9,889 nucleotides of DNA from Patescibacteria group bacterium. Its GTDB lineage: Bacteria > Patescibacteriota > Minisyncoccia > Phycocordibacterales > SBAW01. Made by a program: the position numbers and the translations under genes. The stretch spans positions 1 through 9,889 of the forward strand of contig JAUPWA010000007.1 in the NCBI GenBank assembly GCA_030916835.1, read 5' to 3'. Positions 1 to 7,498 of this stretch are shown here, one piece after another. The first letter of the stretch is position 1. Every line of letters starts with the position of its first letter. The notes below the pieces were generated by a model, which did not search any database, was not told the DNA's origin, and saw only the letters and a program-made list of their open reading frames with translations.

Positions 1-798
1 CGCAGCGTTAATCGAGAGGTTAAGCAGCGCGAGCTTATTGAAAAGCAAGAGCGAGAGCTTGAGGTGTCTAATGCTCGGTTGCGCGAAATCGATAAAGAGA
101 AAAGCGAGTTCCTTTCCTTTGCGTCACACCAGCTGCGCACACCGCTTACCGCGATTCGTTGGAGTATTGACTCTATTATGGATGGCACCTATGGGCCGCT
201 GCCGGATAATCTGAAAGCCTCAATGAAAACACTCATTGATGAAAGTTCTGGCATGGCGGTGATGATCAACGACTATCTCGATGTGTCTCGTATCGAGCAG
301 GGGAGGATGCAGTACCAGTTTGGCCCTGTTGATCTGTCCGTGCTCGTCACTGAGGTTGGTGTTGAATTGCGCCCTGGTGTCGAGAAGAAGGGGTTGCAGT
401 TGGAAGTATCGGTCCCCGAGGAGAAGGTGATGGTGTGGGGTGATGGTGGAAAATTAAAGCAAGTTTTTAGCAACATTATTGATAACGCAACCAAATATAC
501 CCCCAAGGGCAACATTTCAGTTACGCTACGCAAAATGCCAGGCACTTCAATGGCGCATGTGGAGGTGCGTGACACAGGTATTGGGATGAGCGAAGAAACG
601 CTCAAGCGTATGTTTATAAAGTTTACTCGTGGTGATAACGCACAAGAGGTAAACAATAATGGTTCAGGTTTGGGGCTCTTTATTGTGAAGACCTTTGTTG
701 AGTCGCACCACGGCACCATCACCGCAGCTTCTGAGGGGGTGGGGAAGGGTACGCAGTTTTTCGTTGATATTCCGCTGTTGGTACAAACCACCTCCTAA
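1..798 (+). CDS. Sensor histidine kinase, 3' part (5' end outside window)
   Basis: The frame is open from base 1 to the TAA at 796-798, so about 265 C-terminal residues are visible and the gene begins upstream; the GTG at 64 is only an internal codon. The first ~35 residues are rich in Glu, Lys and Arg and look like the signalling coiled coil that precedes a HisKA domain. The H-box SFASHQLRTPLTAIRW carries the likely phosphoacceptor His at visible residue 43 (codon 127-129). A HATPase_c domain follows: N-box NIIDNATKY (Asn 162), G1 box DTGIGM (from 191), F-box FIKFTRG and G2 box GSGLGLFIVK (from 221). By family knowledge it autophosphorylates on His and passes the phosphate to a response regulator Asp. 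No receiver domain is attached at the C-terminus. Its sensor region lies outside the window. It ends 21 bases before the pilin unit, and the response regulator at 7499-8266 is a possible partner (inference). Confidence 0.93.
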   Translation, partial: RSVNREVKQRELIEKQERELEVSNARLREIDKEKSEFLSFASHQLRTPLTAIRWSIDSIMDGTYGPLPDNLKASMKTLIDESSGMAVMINDYLDVSRIEQGRMQYQFGPVDLSVLVTEVGVELRPGVEKKGLQLEVSVPEEKVMVWGDGGKLKQVFSNIIDNATKYTPKGNISVTLRKMPGTSMAHVEVRDTGIGMSEETLKRMFIKFTRGDNAQEVNNNGSGLGLFIVKTFVESHHGTITAASEGVGKGTQFFVDIPLLVQTTS

Positions 799-804
799 AC
801 CGCG

Positions 805-820
805 TGCTATCATTTTTTCA
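805..820 (+). promoter_or_regulatory. Extended -10 promoter of the pseudopilin unit, predicted leaderless
   Basis: TGC-TATCAT lies at 805-813 in the 21-base gap after the kinase stop. Only six bases (814-819) separate it from the ATG at 820, so the usual transcription start would fall on the start codon. No convincing -35 hexamer is present, as is normal for extended -10 promoters. The same layout occurs before the response regulator and L19 genes. This is predicted from sequence only. Confidence 0.5.
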
Positions 821-2589
821 TGCATGCGCGCAGAGGGGTGCGAGGGTTTACGCTCGTTGAAACGCTGATAGTGCTCGTTATTTTTGCACTCCTCATTTTT
901 TCTATTATTGCGCTCGGCACAGCTGCGGTGCGTGGTCTGCGCACCTATCGGGACACAGCGATAGTTGCTGCACTGTCGCAGTCGTACATCGAAATTGCCC
1001 GAAATTTGCCCTACGCGCAAGTTGGTACGAAGACCGGTAACCCCTCAGGGCCACTGCCGGATCTCGCAAACCCGCAGGAGGTTGCATACAACGGTGCGAA
1101 ATACCAAATCTACTACACGGTTGCGTATGTTGATGACCCAGCTGATGGGACCGGGCCCACTGATACTGACTACAAGCAGGTCAAATTGTATATAAAAAAT
1201 CTCACCACGAATCACCAGTCGTCGTTTGTGACCACAGTTGTGCCAAAAGGTATTGAAAACATGGCGACGGGCGGCGCGCTTGTTTTGAGTGTAATAAATG
1301 CTATTGGGCAGCCAGTTCCGGGGGCGACGGTGCATATTACCAACTCGACCATTGTGCCGGCGCTTGATGTAACACGTACCACGGATGCGCAGGGGAAGTG
1401 GACCGAGGTTGGTGTGAAGGCGAGTGCAAATAGCTACCACATTGTTGCCACTAATAGTGGATACTCAACTGATCAAACATATCCGAGTGCGGGGCTTAAC
1501 CCAAATCCTACAAAACCTGACGCTACTATTTTGGTGGGACAAAGCACTTCTGTCAGCTTCTCTATTGACCAATTGAGTGCATTGACCTTGAGGGCGGTTG
1601 ATCAAACGTGCCACGCTGTTTCAGGAGCTGATATACAGCTGAAGGGTGCAAAACTCATAGGTACGCCCAGTGTCTTAAAGTTTGATCAAACCTATACCAC
1701 AGACGGTACGGGGAAAATTGTTATTAACCCTATCGAGTGGGATACCTACACGCCAACACCAAAAGGAAGTTACATGCTCTACGGCTCTTCGCCACTGCAG
1801 CAGATAAATTTGCTTCCCAATACAGCACAACAGTCGACACTTATGCTCGGGCCTGTTACGAGCAATAGTTTGCTCGTGGTGGTGACTGATGCATCAACTG
1901 GTAACTCTATTGAAGGCGCCACTGTGACTTTGCGAAACAACGGCACGGGGTATGCTGCAAGCAAACTTACCGCAGGGAGCATCCTGTATCAAGAAGATTG
2001 GTCTGGCGGCCCTGGACAGGAAGATTTTTTGGCGGTGCATAAGTATGCGAGCGATAGCGGCTCAGTTGATACGCAGACACAGCCTAGTGGTCTACGTTTG
2101 GCGCAGGTTGGCGGCGCGTATACTGCTTCGGGAGAGCTCATATCCTCGACGTTTGACACCGGCACCGCCTCAACAACCTTCTCAACACTTACATGGAATC
2201 CACAGTCACAAAGTGCCTCAACCTCAATAGCGTTTCAACTGGCGGCAAACACTGACAACACAACATGGAATTTTGTGGGCCCTGATGGTACCGCTAGCAC
2301 CTACTACACGGTTCCTGGGACCACGATACACAGCGTGCTCAACAACAAGCGATACATACGCTACAAAGTAGTGTTAACAACAACAAGCACCACCACAACA
2401 CCGGTGTTGAGTAATGCCACGATTAACTATATGTCTGGTTGCTATACGCCGGGGCAGTCTATGTTTGCTGGTATAGCGCAGGGGGGAGGCTACCAGGTTG
2501 AGGTACAGATGTCTGGATACCAAACACAAACCATCAACAACATCACGTTGTCGGGGCAGCAAACTTTGCGGGTACAATTAAGCCAATGA
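820..2589 (+). CDS. Large PilV-like type IV minor pseudopilin with Ig-like domains (putative tip/adhesion protein)
   Basis: The 589-residue protein starts MHARRGVRG^FTLVETL, a class III prepilin signal: Gly9 at -1, Phe10 at +1, Glu14 at +5, then a hydrophobic helix to about residue 37. A prepilin peptidase would cleave after Gly9 and methylate Phe10. It is far longer than ordinary minor pilins (roughly 150-250 residues). The extra length looks like three beta-sandwich modules of the carboxypeptidase-regulatory-like type, each with a V-x-G-A-x-V/I core, at about 153-245 (GQPVPGATVHI), 254-345 (AVSGADIQL) and from 350 (NSIEGATVTL). The third seems interrupted at about 382-537 by a jelly-roll or laminin-G-like segment containing RYIRYKVVLTTT, then resumes at CYTPGQSMFAG. 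Only two Cys are present (264 and 541). The start is fixed by the signal peptide; there is no Shine-Dalgarno. Its TGA overlaps the next ATG (ATGA), suggesting translational coupling. A tip or adhesin role is inferred. Confidence 0.85.
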   Translation: MHARRGVRGFTLVETLIVLVIFALLIFSIIALGTAAVRGLRTYRDTAIVAALSQSYIEIARNLPYAQVGTKTGNPSGPLPDLANPQEVAYNGAKYQIYYTVAYVDDPADGTGPTDTDYKQVKLYIKNLTTNHQSSFVTTVVPKGIENMATGGALVLSVINAIGQPVPGATVHITNSTIVPALDVTRTTDAQGKWTEVGVKASANSYHIVATNSGYSTDQTYPSAGLNPNPTKPDATILVGQSTSVSFSIDQLSALTLRAVDQTCHAVSGADIQLKGAKLIGTPSVLKFDQTYTTDGTGKIVINPIEWDTYTPTPKGSYMLYGSSPLQQINLLPNTAQQSTLMLGPVTSNSLLVVVTDASTGNSIEGATVTLRNNGTGYAASKLTAGSILYQEDWSGGPGQEDFLAVHKYASDSGSVDTQTQPSGLRLAQVGGAYTASGELISSTFDTGTASTTFSTLTWNPQSQSASTSIAFQLAANTDNTTWNFVGPDGTASTYYTVPGTTIHSVLNNKRYIRYKVVLTTTSTTTTPVLSNATINYMSGCYTPGQSMFAGIAQGGGYQVEVQMSGYQTQTINNITLSGQQTLRVQLSQ

Positions 2590-3197
2590 ACCGCGGCGTC
2601 ACATTAGTTGAGTTTCTTATCGCTATGGCTGTGGGTCTTCTTATTATGGCGGCAGCGGTGGGGACTGTGGCAAAAATATTTTCACTCACCATCCAGCAAC
2701 CGCTTGCTATTGGTACAGTCGACAAGACTCGCATAGTAACGAACGCTTTTCTCAATGAAATTCGCGATGCAACAACTGCAGGAGATGGCTCATACCCACT
2801 CACGCTCGCAAGCTCTACCGCAATTATTTTTTATACCCCGTATGGGAGCTACGACGGTTCGATACAAAAAGTTCGATACTTCATTTCAAGCGGGATGTTA
2901 TACAAAGGAATCACCAAACCAATAGGTACGCCTCCCACCTATCCTGTAGCGACCGAGCAAATCCTATCTCTTACACCACTTGCCTCAAGCACCGCAACTA
3001 TTTTTACGTACTATGATGGGAACTACACCGGTGCTACGACGTCCGCACCGCTCGCCCAGCCAGTATCCATCGCGCAGGTAACGTATGTGCAAATGGCGCT
3101 AACGGTGTTTACAAAAGACAGTCGTACGGGGACAAGCACGTTTACCATGACCGCAGGGGCTACGCTGCGCAATCTTAAAACTAATCTTGGCAACTAA
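2586..3197 (+). CDS. PilW-like type IV minor pseudopilin
   Basis: The 203-residue protein starts MNRG^VTLVEFLIAMAVGLL, a short class III signal with Gly4 at -1, Val5 at +1 and Glu9 at +5, followed by a hydrophobic helix of about 20 residues. The G-V-T-L-V-E-x-x-x-A form with a long basic-poor helix resembles PilW/PilJ-type minor pilins. The C-terminal part (about 40-203) has alternating beta-like stretches rich in Thr, Ser, Tyr and Ala, typical of pilin globular domains, but I recognise no named domain there. It contains no Cys, so no disulfide-bonded D-region. It overlaps the upstream gene by ATGA (2586-2589) and its TAA shares one base with the next ATG (TAATG), so the three pilin genes are almost certainly translated together. 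Expected role: a minor pilin in the initiating complex of the pilus. Assignment to PilW specifically is by position and signal, not strong homology. Confidence 0.8.
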   Translation: MNRGVTLVEFLIAMAVGLLIMAAAVGTVAKIFSLTIQQPLAIGTVDKTRIVTNAFLNEIRDATTAGDGSYPLTLASSTAIIFYTPYGSYDGSIQKVRYFISSGMLYKGITKPIGTPPTYPVATEQILSLTPLASSTATIFTYYDGNYTGATTSAPLAQPVSIAQVTYVQMALTVFTKDSRTGTSTFTMTAGATLRNLKTNLGN

Positions 3198-4582
3198 TGA
3201 AACAGATGCGCTACATACGGGGAGATGCGCTCGTTGGTATGCTCATGCTGCTGTTCATCTTCTCGCTCATGATGGTGCCGCTTATTGATGTGGTGCGCAA
3301 AGAGGTGCAAATGGGGCCGGGGCGTATTAATCATGAGCAGGCTTTTCAGATCGCAGAGGCGGGTATTAACTACTACCAGTGGCACCTCGCGCATTTCCCG
3401 GTTGATTATCGAGACGGCACCACTACGCCGGGGCCCTATATACATACCTATACGGACCTAACTACCGGAAAGAGTATAGGGCAGTATAGTCTTACCATCG
3501 TGCCACCCGCGGTAGGCTCAACGATAGTCACCATACAATCAACAGGCTGGACTAACGCAAACCCTAATGACAAACGCACCATTACCGCTCAGTATGGCAT
3601 ACCCTCGCTCGCACAATTTTCATTTTTAAGTAACGATGTTGTATGGATCGGTGCCGGCGAGACGGTTAGCGGGAAGCTCCAGTCAAACAATGGTGTTCGT
3701 TTTGATGGTGTAGGGAACGCGCCTATTATGTCTGCAAAATCGACGTACTACTGTCCGGGCTCGCAAGGATCTCCGTGTCAGTCGTGGCAAAACGGGGTGT
3801 GGGGAGGAGCGGCGCCCGCGGTGCGGAGCTTTTGGCAGTTCCCGGTGCCAGCGGTAGACTTTTCAGCGCTCACCGCCAACCTCTCCTCGCTCAAAGCAAC
3901 GGCCCAAAGCGGCGGTATCTATTTGTCTCCATCAAGCGCACAGGGATATTCACTCGTGTTTAATAGCAATGGTACTGTTAGTATATATAAGGTAACGAAT
4001 CTTGCCTCGCACCCAACCGGCTGGGATGTGTATGGTGTCGCCCATAATGAATATACGGATTACAAAAACCGCCAATTGCTGTCTACACCGGCTATCCCAG
4101 CAAATGGAATCATATATATAGAAGATAATGTATGGGTTGAGGGTACGGTAAAGGGGCGTGTAATGGTTGCAGCGGCAAAATTGCCGTATGTAGCAAACAG
4201 TGCACCAACTATATATATTCCTAAAAACATTGTGTATGCGGCAAAAGATGGCACGTCAGTGCTTGGCTTGTTGGCACAAAATAATATTGTCATTACCTAC
4301 AACGCACCCTCGGTGCTTGAGATCGATGCCGCACTCATTGCCCAAAACGGATCAACACAATTCTTTTACTACCCGGGCAATATCAAAACAAGTATTACTA
4401 TTTTTGGTTCCATCATGTCATATGGCCAGTGGACGTGGACGTGGGTTAATAGTCAAAACAATGTAACCTCTGGGTATGCAACAACAAATGACACGTACGA
4501 TAAAAATCTGCTATACAGCCCTCCGCCGAGCTTTCCACTTTCGACCAGTGGATACCAGCAAATTAGCTGGAGTAGTAATTAG
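3197..4582 (+). CDS. PilX-like pilus assembly protein with C-terminal DUF4900-like beta region
   Basis: The 461-residue protein opens with MKQMRYIRGDALVGMLMLL, a basic head and a hydrophobic helix (about 11-31), then AFQIAEAGINYYQWHL (49-64), which matches the A-x-x-x-AEAG segment of PilX N-terminal proteins. Position +5 after the only plausible cleavage site (Gly9/Asp10) is Gly14, not Glu, as in other PilX/GspK-type tip proteins. The long body appears all-beta. Residues about 304-395 (IIYIEDNVWVEGTVKGRV, then VLGLLAQNNIVI and LEIDAALIAQNG) resemble the DUF4900 pattern of proteins with PilX-like N-termini; this is pattern recognition, not a search. Two Cys, 186 and 194, are the only ones and could form a small disulfide loop. 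It starts on the last base of the preceding TAA and ends one base before the next ATG. By analogy with GspK/PilX it may cap the minor-pilin complex. Confidence 0.78.
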   Translation: MKQMRYIRGDALVGMLMLLFIFSLMMVPLIDVVRKEVQMGPGRINHEQAFQIAEAGINYYQWHLAHFPVDYRDGTTTPGPYIHTYTDLTTGKSIGQYSLTIVPPAVGSTIVTIQSTGWTNANPNDKRTITAQYGIPSLAQFSFLSNDVVWIGAGETVSGKLQSNNGVRFDGVGNAPIMSAKSTYYCPGSQGSPCQSWQNGVWGGAAPAVRSFWQFPVPAVDFSALTANLSSLKATAQSGGIYLSPSSAQGYSLVFNSNGTVSIYKVTNLASHPTGWDVYGVAHNEYTDYKNRQLLSTPAIPANGIIYIEDNVWVEGTVKGRVMVAAAKLPYVANSAPTIYIPKNIVYAAKDGTSVLGLLAQNNIVITYNAPSVLEIDAALIAQNGSTQFFYYPGNIKTSITIFGSIMSYGQWTWTWVNSQNNVTSGYATTNDTYDKNLLYSPPPSFPLSTSGYQQISWSSN

Positions 4583-4583
4583 T

Positions 4584-4751
4584 ATGGAACTACAACCACT
4601 CCCTGATGAGGTGCATCCAAATCTTGCTGGGTCTGTGCAGGGGCAGGTAGGGCCAGCTGCCACCACACATCCACTCCTGTGGGTTGGTGGTGTGGTTGTG
4701 GTGTGCGTTCTTGTTTGTGTGATCGTGCTTTGGCGTCGCGCACGGCACTAG
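4584..4751 (+). CDS. Small single-pass membrane protein, unknown function
   Basis: A 55-residue reading frame begins with ATG one base after the TAG of the PilX-like gene. About 30 polar residues (MELQPLPDEVHPNLAGS...) are followed by a strongly hydrophobic segment, LLWVGGVVVVCVLVCVIVLW, and a basic tail RRARH. By the positive-inside rule the N-terminus should face outside and the tail the cytoplasm. I recognise no family. Support for it being real is its tight spacing in the pilin unit, a believable membrane helix with a basic stop-transfer tail, and its end exactly at the edge of pilC. A weak GGAG at 4569-4572 lies 11 bases upstream, farther than usual. It could be a pilus accessory protein or a chance frame. 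Its TAG (4749-4751) overlaps the pilC stop on the other strand. Confidence 0.5.
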   Translation: MELQPLPDEVHPNLAGSVQGQVGPAATTHPLLWVGGVVVVCVLVCVIVLWRRARH

Positions 4752-5788
4752 TTAATCTGAGTGGTGAGCCCGTAGATGGGGGAGATAATGGCGACCGCCA
4801 AAAATGCAACCGCGAGACCAACAACGACAATAATAATAGGCTCAAGCATGACACTAAGGTTTTGTGTAATGTTTTGTGTTTTAACTTCAAACATCTCGCC
4901 AATATCGCTCAATGTTTCAGATAGTGAGCCAGACATTTCACCTGCCGAAATGAGGCGCGCTAGGTAGGAAGGTACAAATTGCTGGTACGTAGGGTAGAGC
5001 GTTATTGCCTTGTAGAGTGAGGCCCCCTCGGTTACCTTGTTGTACATCTCAGCATAAAACCGTTTGTAGAGCACAAACGTGGTCGAGTCTTGCATGGAAA
5101 TAAGTGCTTGAGGCACTGAAATTCCTGCGCGAAGCAGTGAGCCCATAACGTAGCCAAAACGGGCCAACTCCAAATCTTGGATAATGGCTCGCATCACTGG
5201 TGTGTGCAGGAGTAGGCGCTCACCAACACTGCGTGTTTTTGGATAGATAAAACCAAAATAGATCAAAATGGCGGTGAGGGCGAACCCGCCGGGTACTACA
5301 ATGACGCCCCACTCTGTAAGGAAGTTGCCCATCGCAATAATCATGCGTGTTGTGATCGGCAGCTCGCCGCCATTTTGGGCAAAGACTGCTGTTAGGCGAG
5401 GGAAGATATACCACATGGTAAAGATGCCCACACATATCGTGATGAAGATGACTATCGCAGGATAGATGAGCGCGCCACGAATTTTAGAATGCAGTGCCTG
5501 CTCCTTCTTTTGCTCATCGACAACGAGCGCCATTTGCTTTTGGAGTTCGCCGGTTTCTTCACCGAGGCGCAAGAGGGCCACATAGCGGTCGGAGAGCAGC
5601 TTGCTTTTTTGTAGTGCGGTAGAGATTTTGCCACCAGCATCTATCTCTTGCTCGATAATGGCTATAGCGTGGCGCATCTTCTTGCCATGGATTTCTTCTT
5701 TCAATGTAGAAACCGCCTCTCGTATAGGGAGCGAGGAACGCATCAGGATGCTAAGATTTTCAAGAAAAAATTCGTTTTCTTTTGCCAT
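4748..5788 (-). CDS. pilC: Type IV pilus inner-membrane platform protein PilC (GspF family)
   Basis: The 346-residue protein has the duplicated T2SSF architecture. The first copy covers about 6-128 (motif LRLGEETGEL, 73-82) and the second about 207-330 (motif ISAGEMSGSL, 280-289). Three membrane helices are visible at about 105-130, 160-182 and 316-340. GspF/PilC proteins form the platform beneath the pilus that converts PilB ATPase motion into pilin insertion. It is somewhat shorter than typical proteobacterial PilC (about 400 residues), mainly because the first domain begins almost at the N-terminus. The ATG is two bases after the pilB stop and has no Shine-Dalgarno, so translational coupling to pilB is likely. 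The assignment to pilus rather than type II secretion rests on the adjacent pilB and pseudopilins. Its TAG shares CTAG with the stop of the small membrane protein gene on the + strand. Confidence 0.93.
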   Translation of the reverse strand: MAKENEFFLENLSILMRSSLPIREAVSTLKEEIHGKKMRHAIAIIEQEIDAGGKISTALQKSKLLSDRYVALLRLGEETGELQKQMALVVDEQKKEQALHSKIRGALIYPAIVIFITICVGIFTMWYIFPRLTAVFAQNGGELPITTRMIIAMGNFLTEWGVIVVPGGFALTAILIYFGFIYPKTRSVGERLLLHTPVMRAIIQDLELARFGYVMGSLLRAGISVPQALISMQDSTTFVLYKRFYAEMYNKVTEGASLYKAITLYPTYQQFVPSYLARLISAGEMSGSLSETLSDIGEMFEVKTQNITQNLSVMLEPIIIVVVGLAVAFLAVAIISPIYGLTTQIN

Positions 5789-5790
5789 GA

Positions 5791-7494
5791 CTATTTTTGT
5801 TCAAGGATTTTTGGTGGGAGCGCTACTCGCAACAGCTCCTCAAACGTAGTAATGCCGGCGAGTACTTTGTCGAGCCCGTCTTCAAAAAAACTCTTTGTTC
5901 CTTCTTCTCGTGCTGCTTTCTCGATAGCCTCGGCAGATGAGTCCCTAAGAATAACGTCTCCAACTTTTGAGGTTACCTCGATGAATTCAAAAATACCTGA
6001 CTGCCCCTTAAACCCGGTATGGTTGCACTTGTCGCACCCTTTGCCCTTGTAGACAATGAGCTCTGTGCCAGTGAGGAACGGTTGTAGTTTTGGCATTTCT
6101 TCAATGAGGGAGGCTACAGTGACCGTTTCAGACACTTTGCAGTGTGCGCAAATACGACGGATAAGACGCTGCGCGATAATAACCGAAAGGGTAGAGGCAA
6201 GAAGGAACGGCTCTACCTTCATATCCAAAAGGCGAGGCACCACTGTGGAGGCGTCGTTTGCGTGGAAGGTTGAGAGGAGTAGGTGACCAGTGAGTGCTGC
6301 GTTGACAGAGATTTCAGCCGTCTCAAAATCGCGGATTTCTCCCACAAGAATCACATCGGGGTCTTGGCGTACAACGGTGCGCAAGCCGCTCGCAAAAGTG
6401 AGCCCGGTCGCGTCGTTCACTTGCACTTGGTTAATGCGACCGATGCGATACTCAACCGGATCTTCAATGGTGGTCACGTTTACGGTTGAGTCGTTTAATA
6501 GGCGCAAGATCGAGTAGAGCGTGGTTGTTTTACCTGAGCCGGTGGGGCCTGCGGTGAGGATCATGCCGTAGGGGCGGTTTGCTATTTCAGTAAGAAGCGC
6601 CTGGTGTTTTTGAGAAAGACCAATATCTGCGAGCGTGAGTGTACGCAAGTATTCACCCAAAAGGCGCATCACCACTTTCTCACCCGATACAGTGGGGACG
6701 ATAGAGACACGCAGATCGGCAGCGTTGGTGCCCTTGTGGTAGCGAATAGCACCATCCTGGCTGCGCATGTGCTCGTCGATACGCAGGCGCGCTTCAATCT
6801 TGATACGGTTGAGAATATTTTCGTATTGCAGCTTTGGCAATGTGCCCGCCTCTTCAAGAACACCATCGATACGAAAACGCACCAACACCTCTGTCTCTTG
6901 CGGCTCTAGGTGTATGTCTGATGCGCGCAGCAAGATAGCATCTTCGACAATTTGCTCGACGATCTCGGGCGCGACTTTTTGCTCACGCTTAATGATTTCA
7001 GTAAATCGAACAGCGAGAGCCTCTTTGTAGAGGGGGAAGGCTCGCTCCATGTCGGCACCAAAGGTCCATGCTACAGAGATTTTTTTGCCCGGAAATAGCG
7101 AGGCAACTGCTTCAATGGCTGCTTTAGGGTCGGTGGTATCGGTTGCTATGAGGATGTCGCTCGTGTCGTCTATAAGGATGACTCTGCTCTGCTCAGCAAT
7201 AGTTTTAGGCAGTTTAGTAATAGTTGCCTTTGATGGTGGGTTTTGAGATAGGTCGACATACTTTACACCGAGCGCTTCAGCGATAGCGTGGCCAAGCAAA
7301 CCTTTGTTGAGCAACTCTGCATTAAAAAGATAGTCGGTAATAGGAGAGTGGTGCGACTTTGCATACTCCTCAGCTCGCGTCATATCGTCAGTGCTCACAT
7401 ACTGACCTTTTAAGAGCACGTCTTTAATAAACGCATCTTCAAGCTTTGTTATGGGCTTCTTTGCCTCTGGTTTTTGGTCTTTAGTTTCAGCCAT
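5791..7494 (-). CDS. pilB: Type IV pilus assembly ATPase PilB (GspE family)
   Basis: The 567-residue protein is a full-length extension ATPase. An MshEN/T2SSE N-terminal region (about 18-160, with LLGHAIAEALGVKYVDL) precedes the N2 domain beginning ASDIHLEP (191-198). The C-terminal motor contains Walker A GPTGSGKT (316-323), Asp box TIEDPVEY (342-349), Walker B QDPDVILVGEIRD (377-389) and His box LTGHLLLSTFHAND (401-414), followed by AQRLIRR. Two CxxC pairs (Cys449/452 and 487/490) form the zinc-binding tetracysteine motif typical of PilB/GspE and absent from PilT. It hydrolyses ATP in the cytoplasm and drives pilin polymerisation through PilC. All catalytic residues I can check are intact. 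It begins four bases after the response regulator stop and ends two bases before pilC, so it is the middle gene of an operon. No Shine-Dalgarno precedes the ATG. Confidence 0.96.
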   Translation of the reverse strand: MAETKDQKPEAKKPITKLEDAFIKDVLLKGQYVSTDDMTRAEEYAKSHHSPITDYLFNAELLNKGLLGHAIAEALGVKYVDLSQNPPSKATITKLPKTIAEQSRVILIDDTSDILIATDTTDPKAAIEAVASLFPGKKISVAWTFGADMERAFPLYKEALAVRFTEIIKREQKVAPEIVEQIVEDAILLRASDIHLEPQETEVLVRFRIDGVLEEAGTLPKLQYENILNRIKIEARLRIDEHMRSQDGAIRYHKGTNAADLRVSIVPTVSGEKVVMRLLGEYLRTLTLADIGLSQKHQALLTEIANRPYGMILTAGPTGSGKTTTLYSILRLLNDSTVNVTTIEDPVEYRIGRINQVQVNDATGLTFASGLRTVVRQDPDVILVGEIRDFETAEISVNAALTGHLLLSTFHANDASTVVPRLLDMKVEPFLLASTLSVIIAQRLIRRICAHCKVSETVTVASLIEEMPKLQPFLTGTELIVYKGKGCDKCNHTGFKGQSGIFEFIEVTSKVGDVILRDSSAEAIEKAAREEGTKSFFEDGLDKVLAGITTFEELLRVALPPKILEQK

Positions 7495-7498
7495 ATAT

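Noticed and set aside
4724..4744. CGTGC...GCACG inverted repeat near the convergent gene ends, as a possible terminator
   Set aside because: The stem is only five pairs with an 11-base loop, it lies inside the small membrane protein gene, and there is no T-tract on either side.
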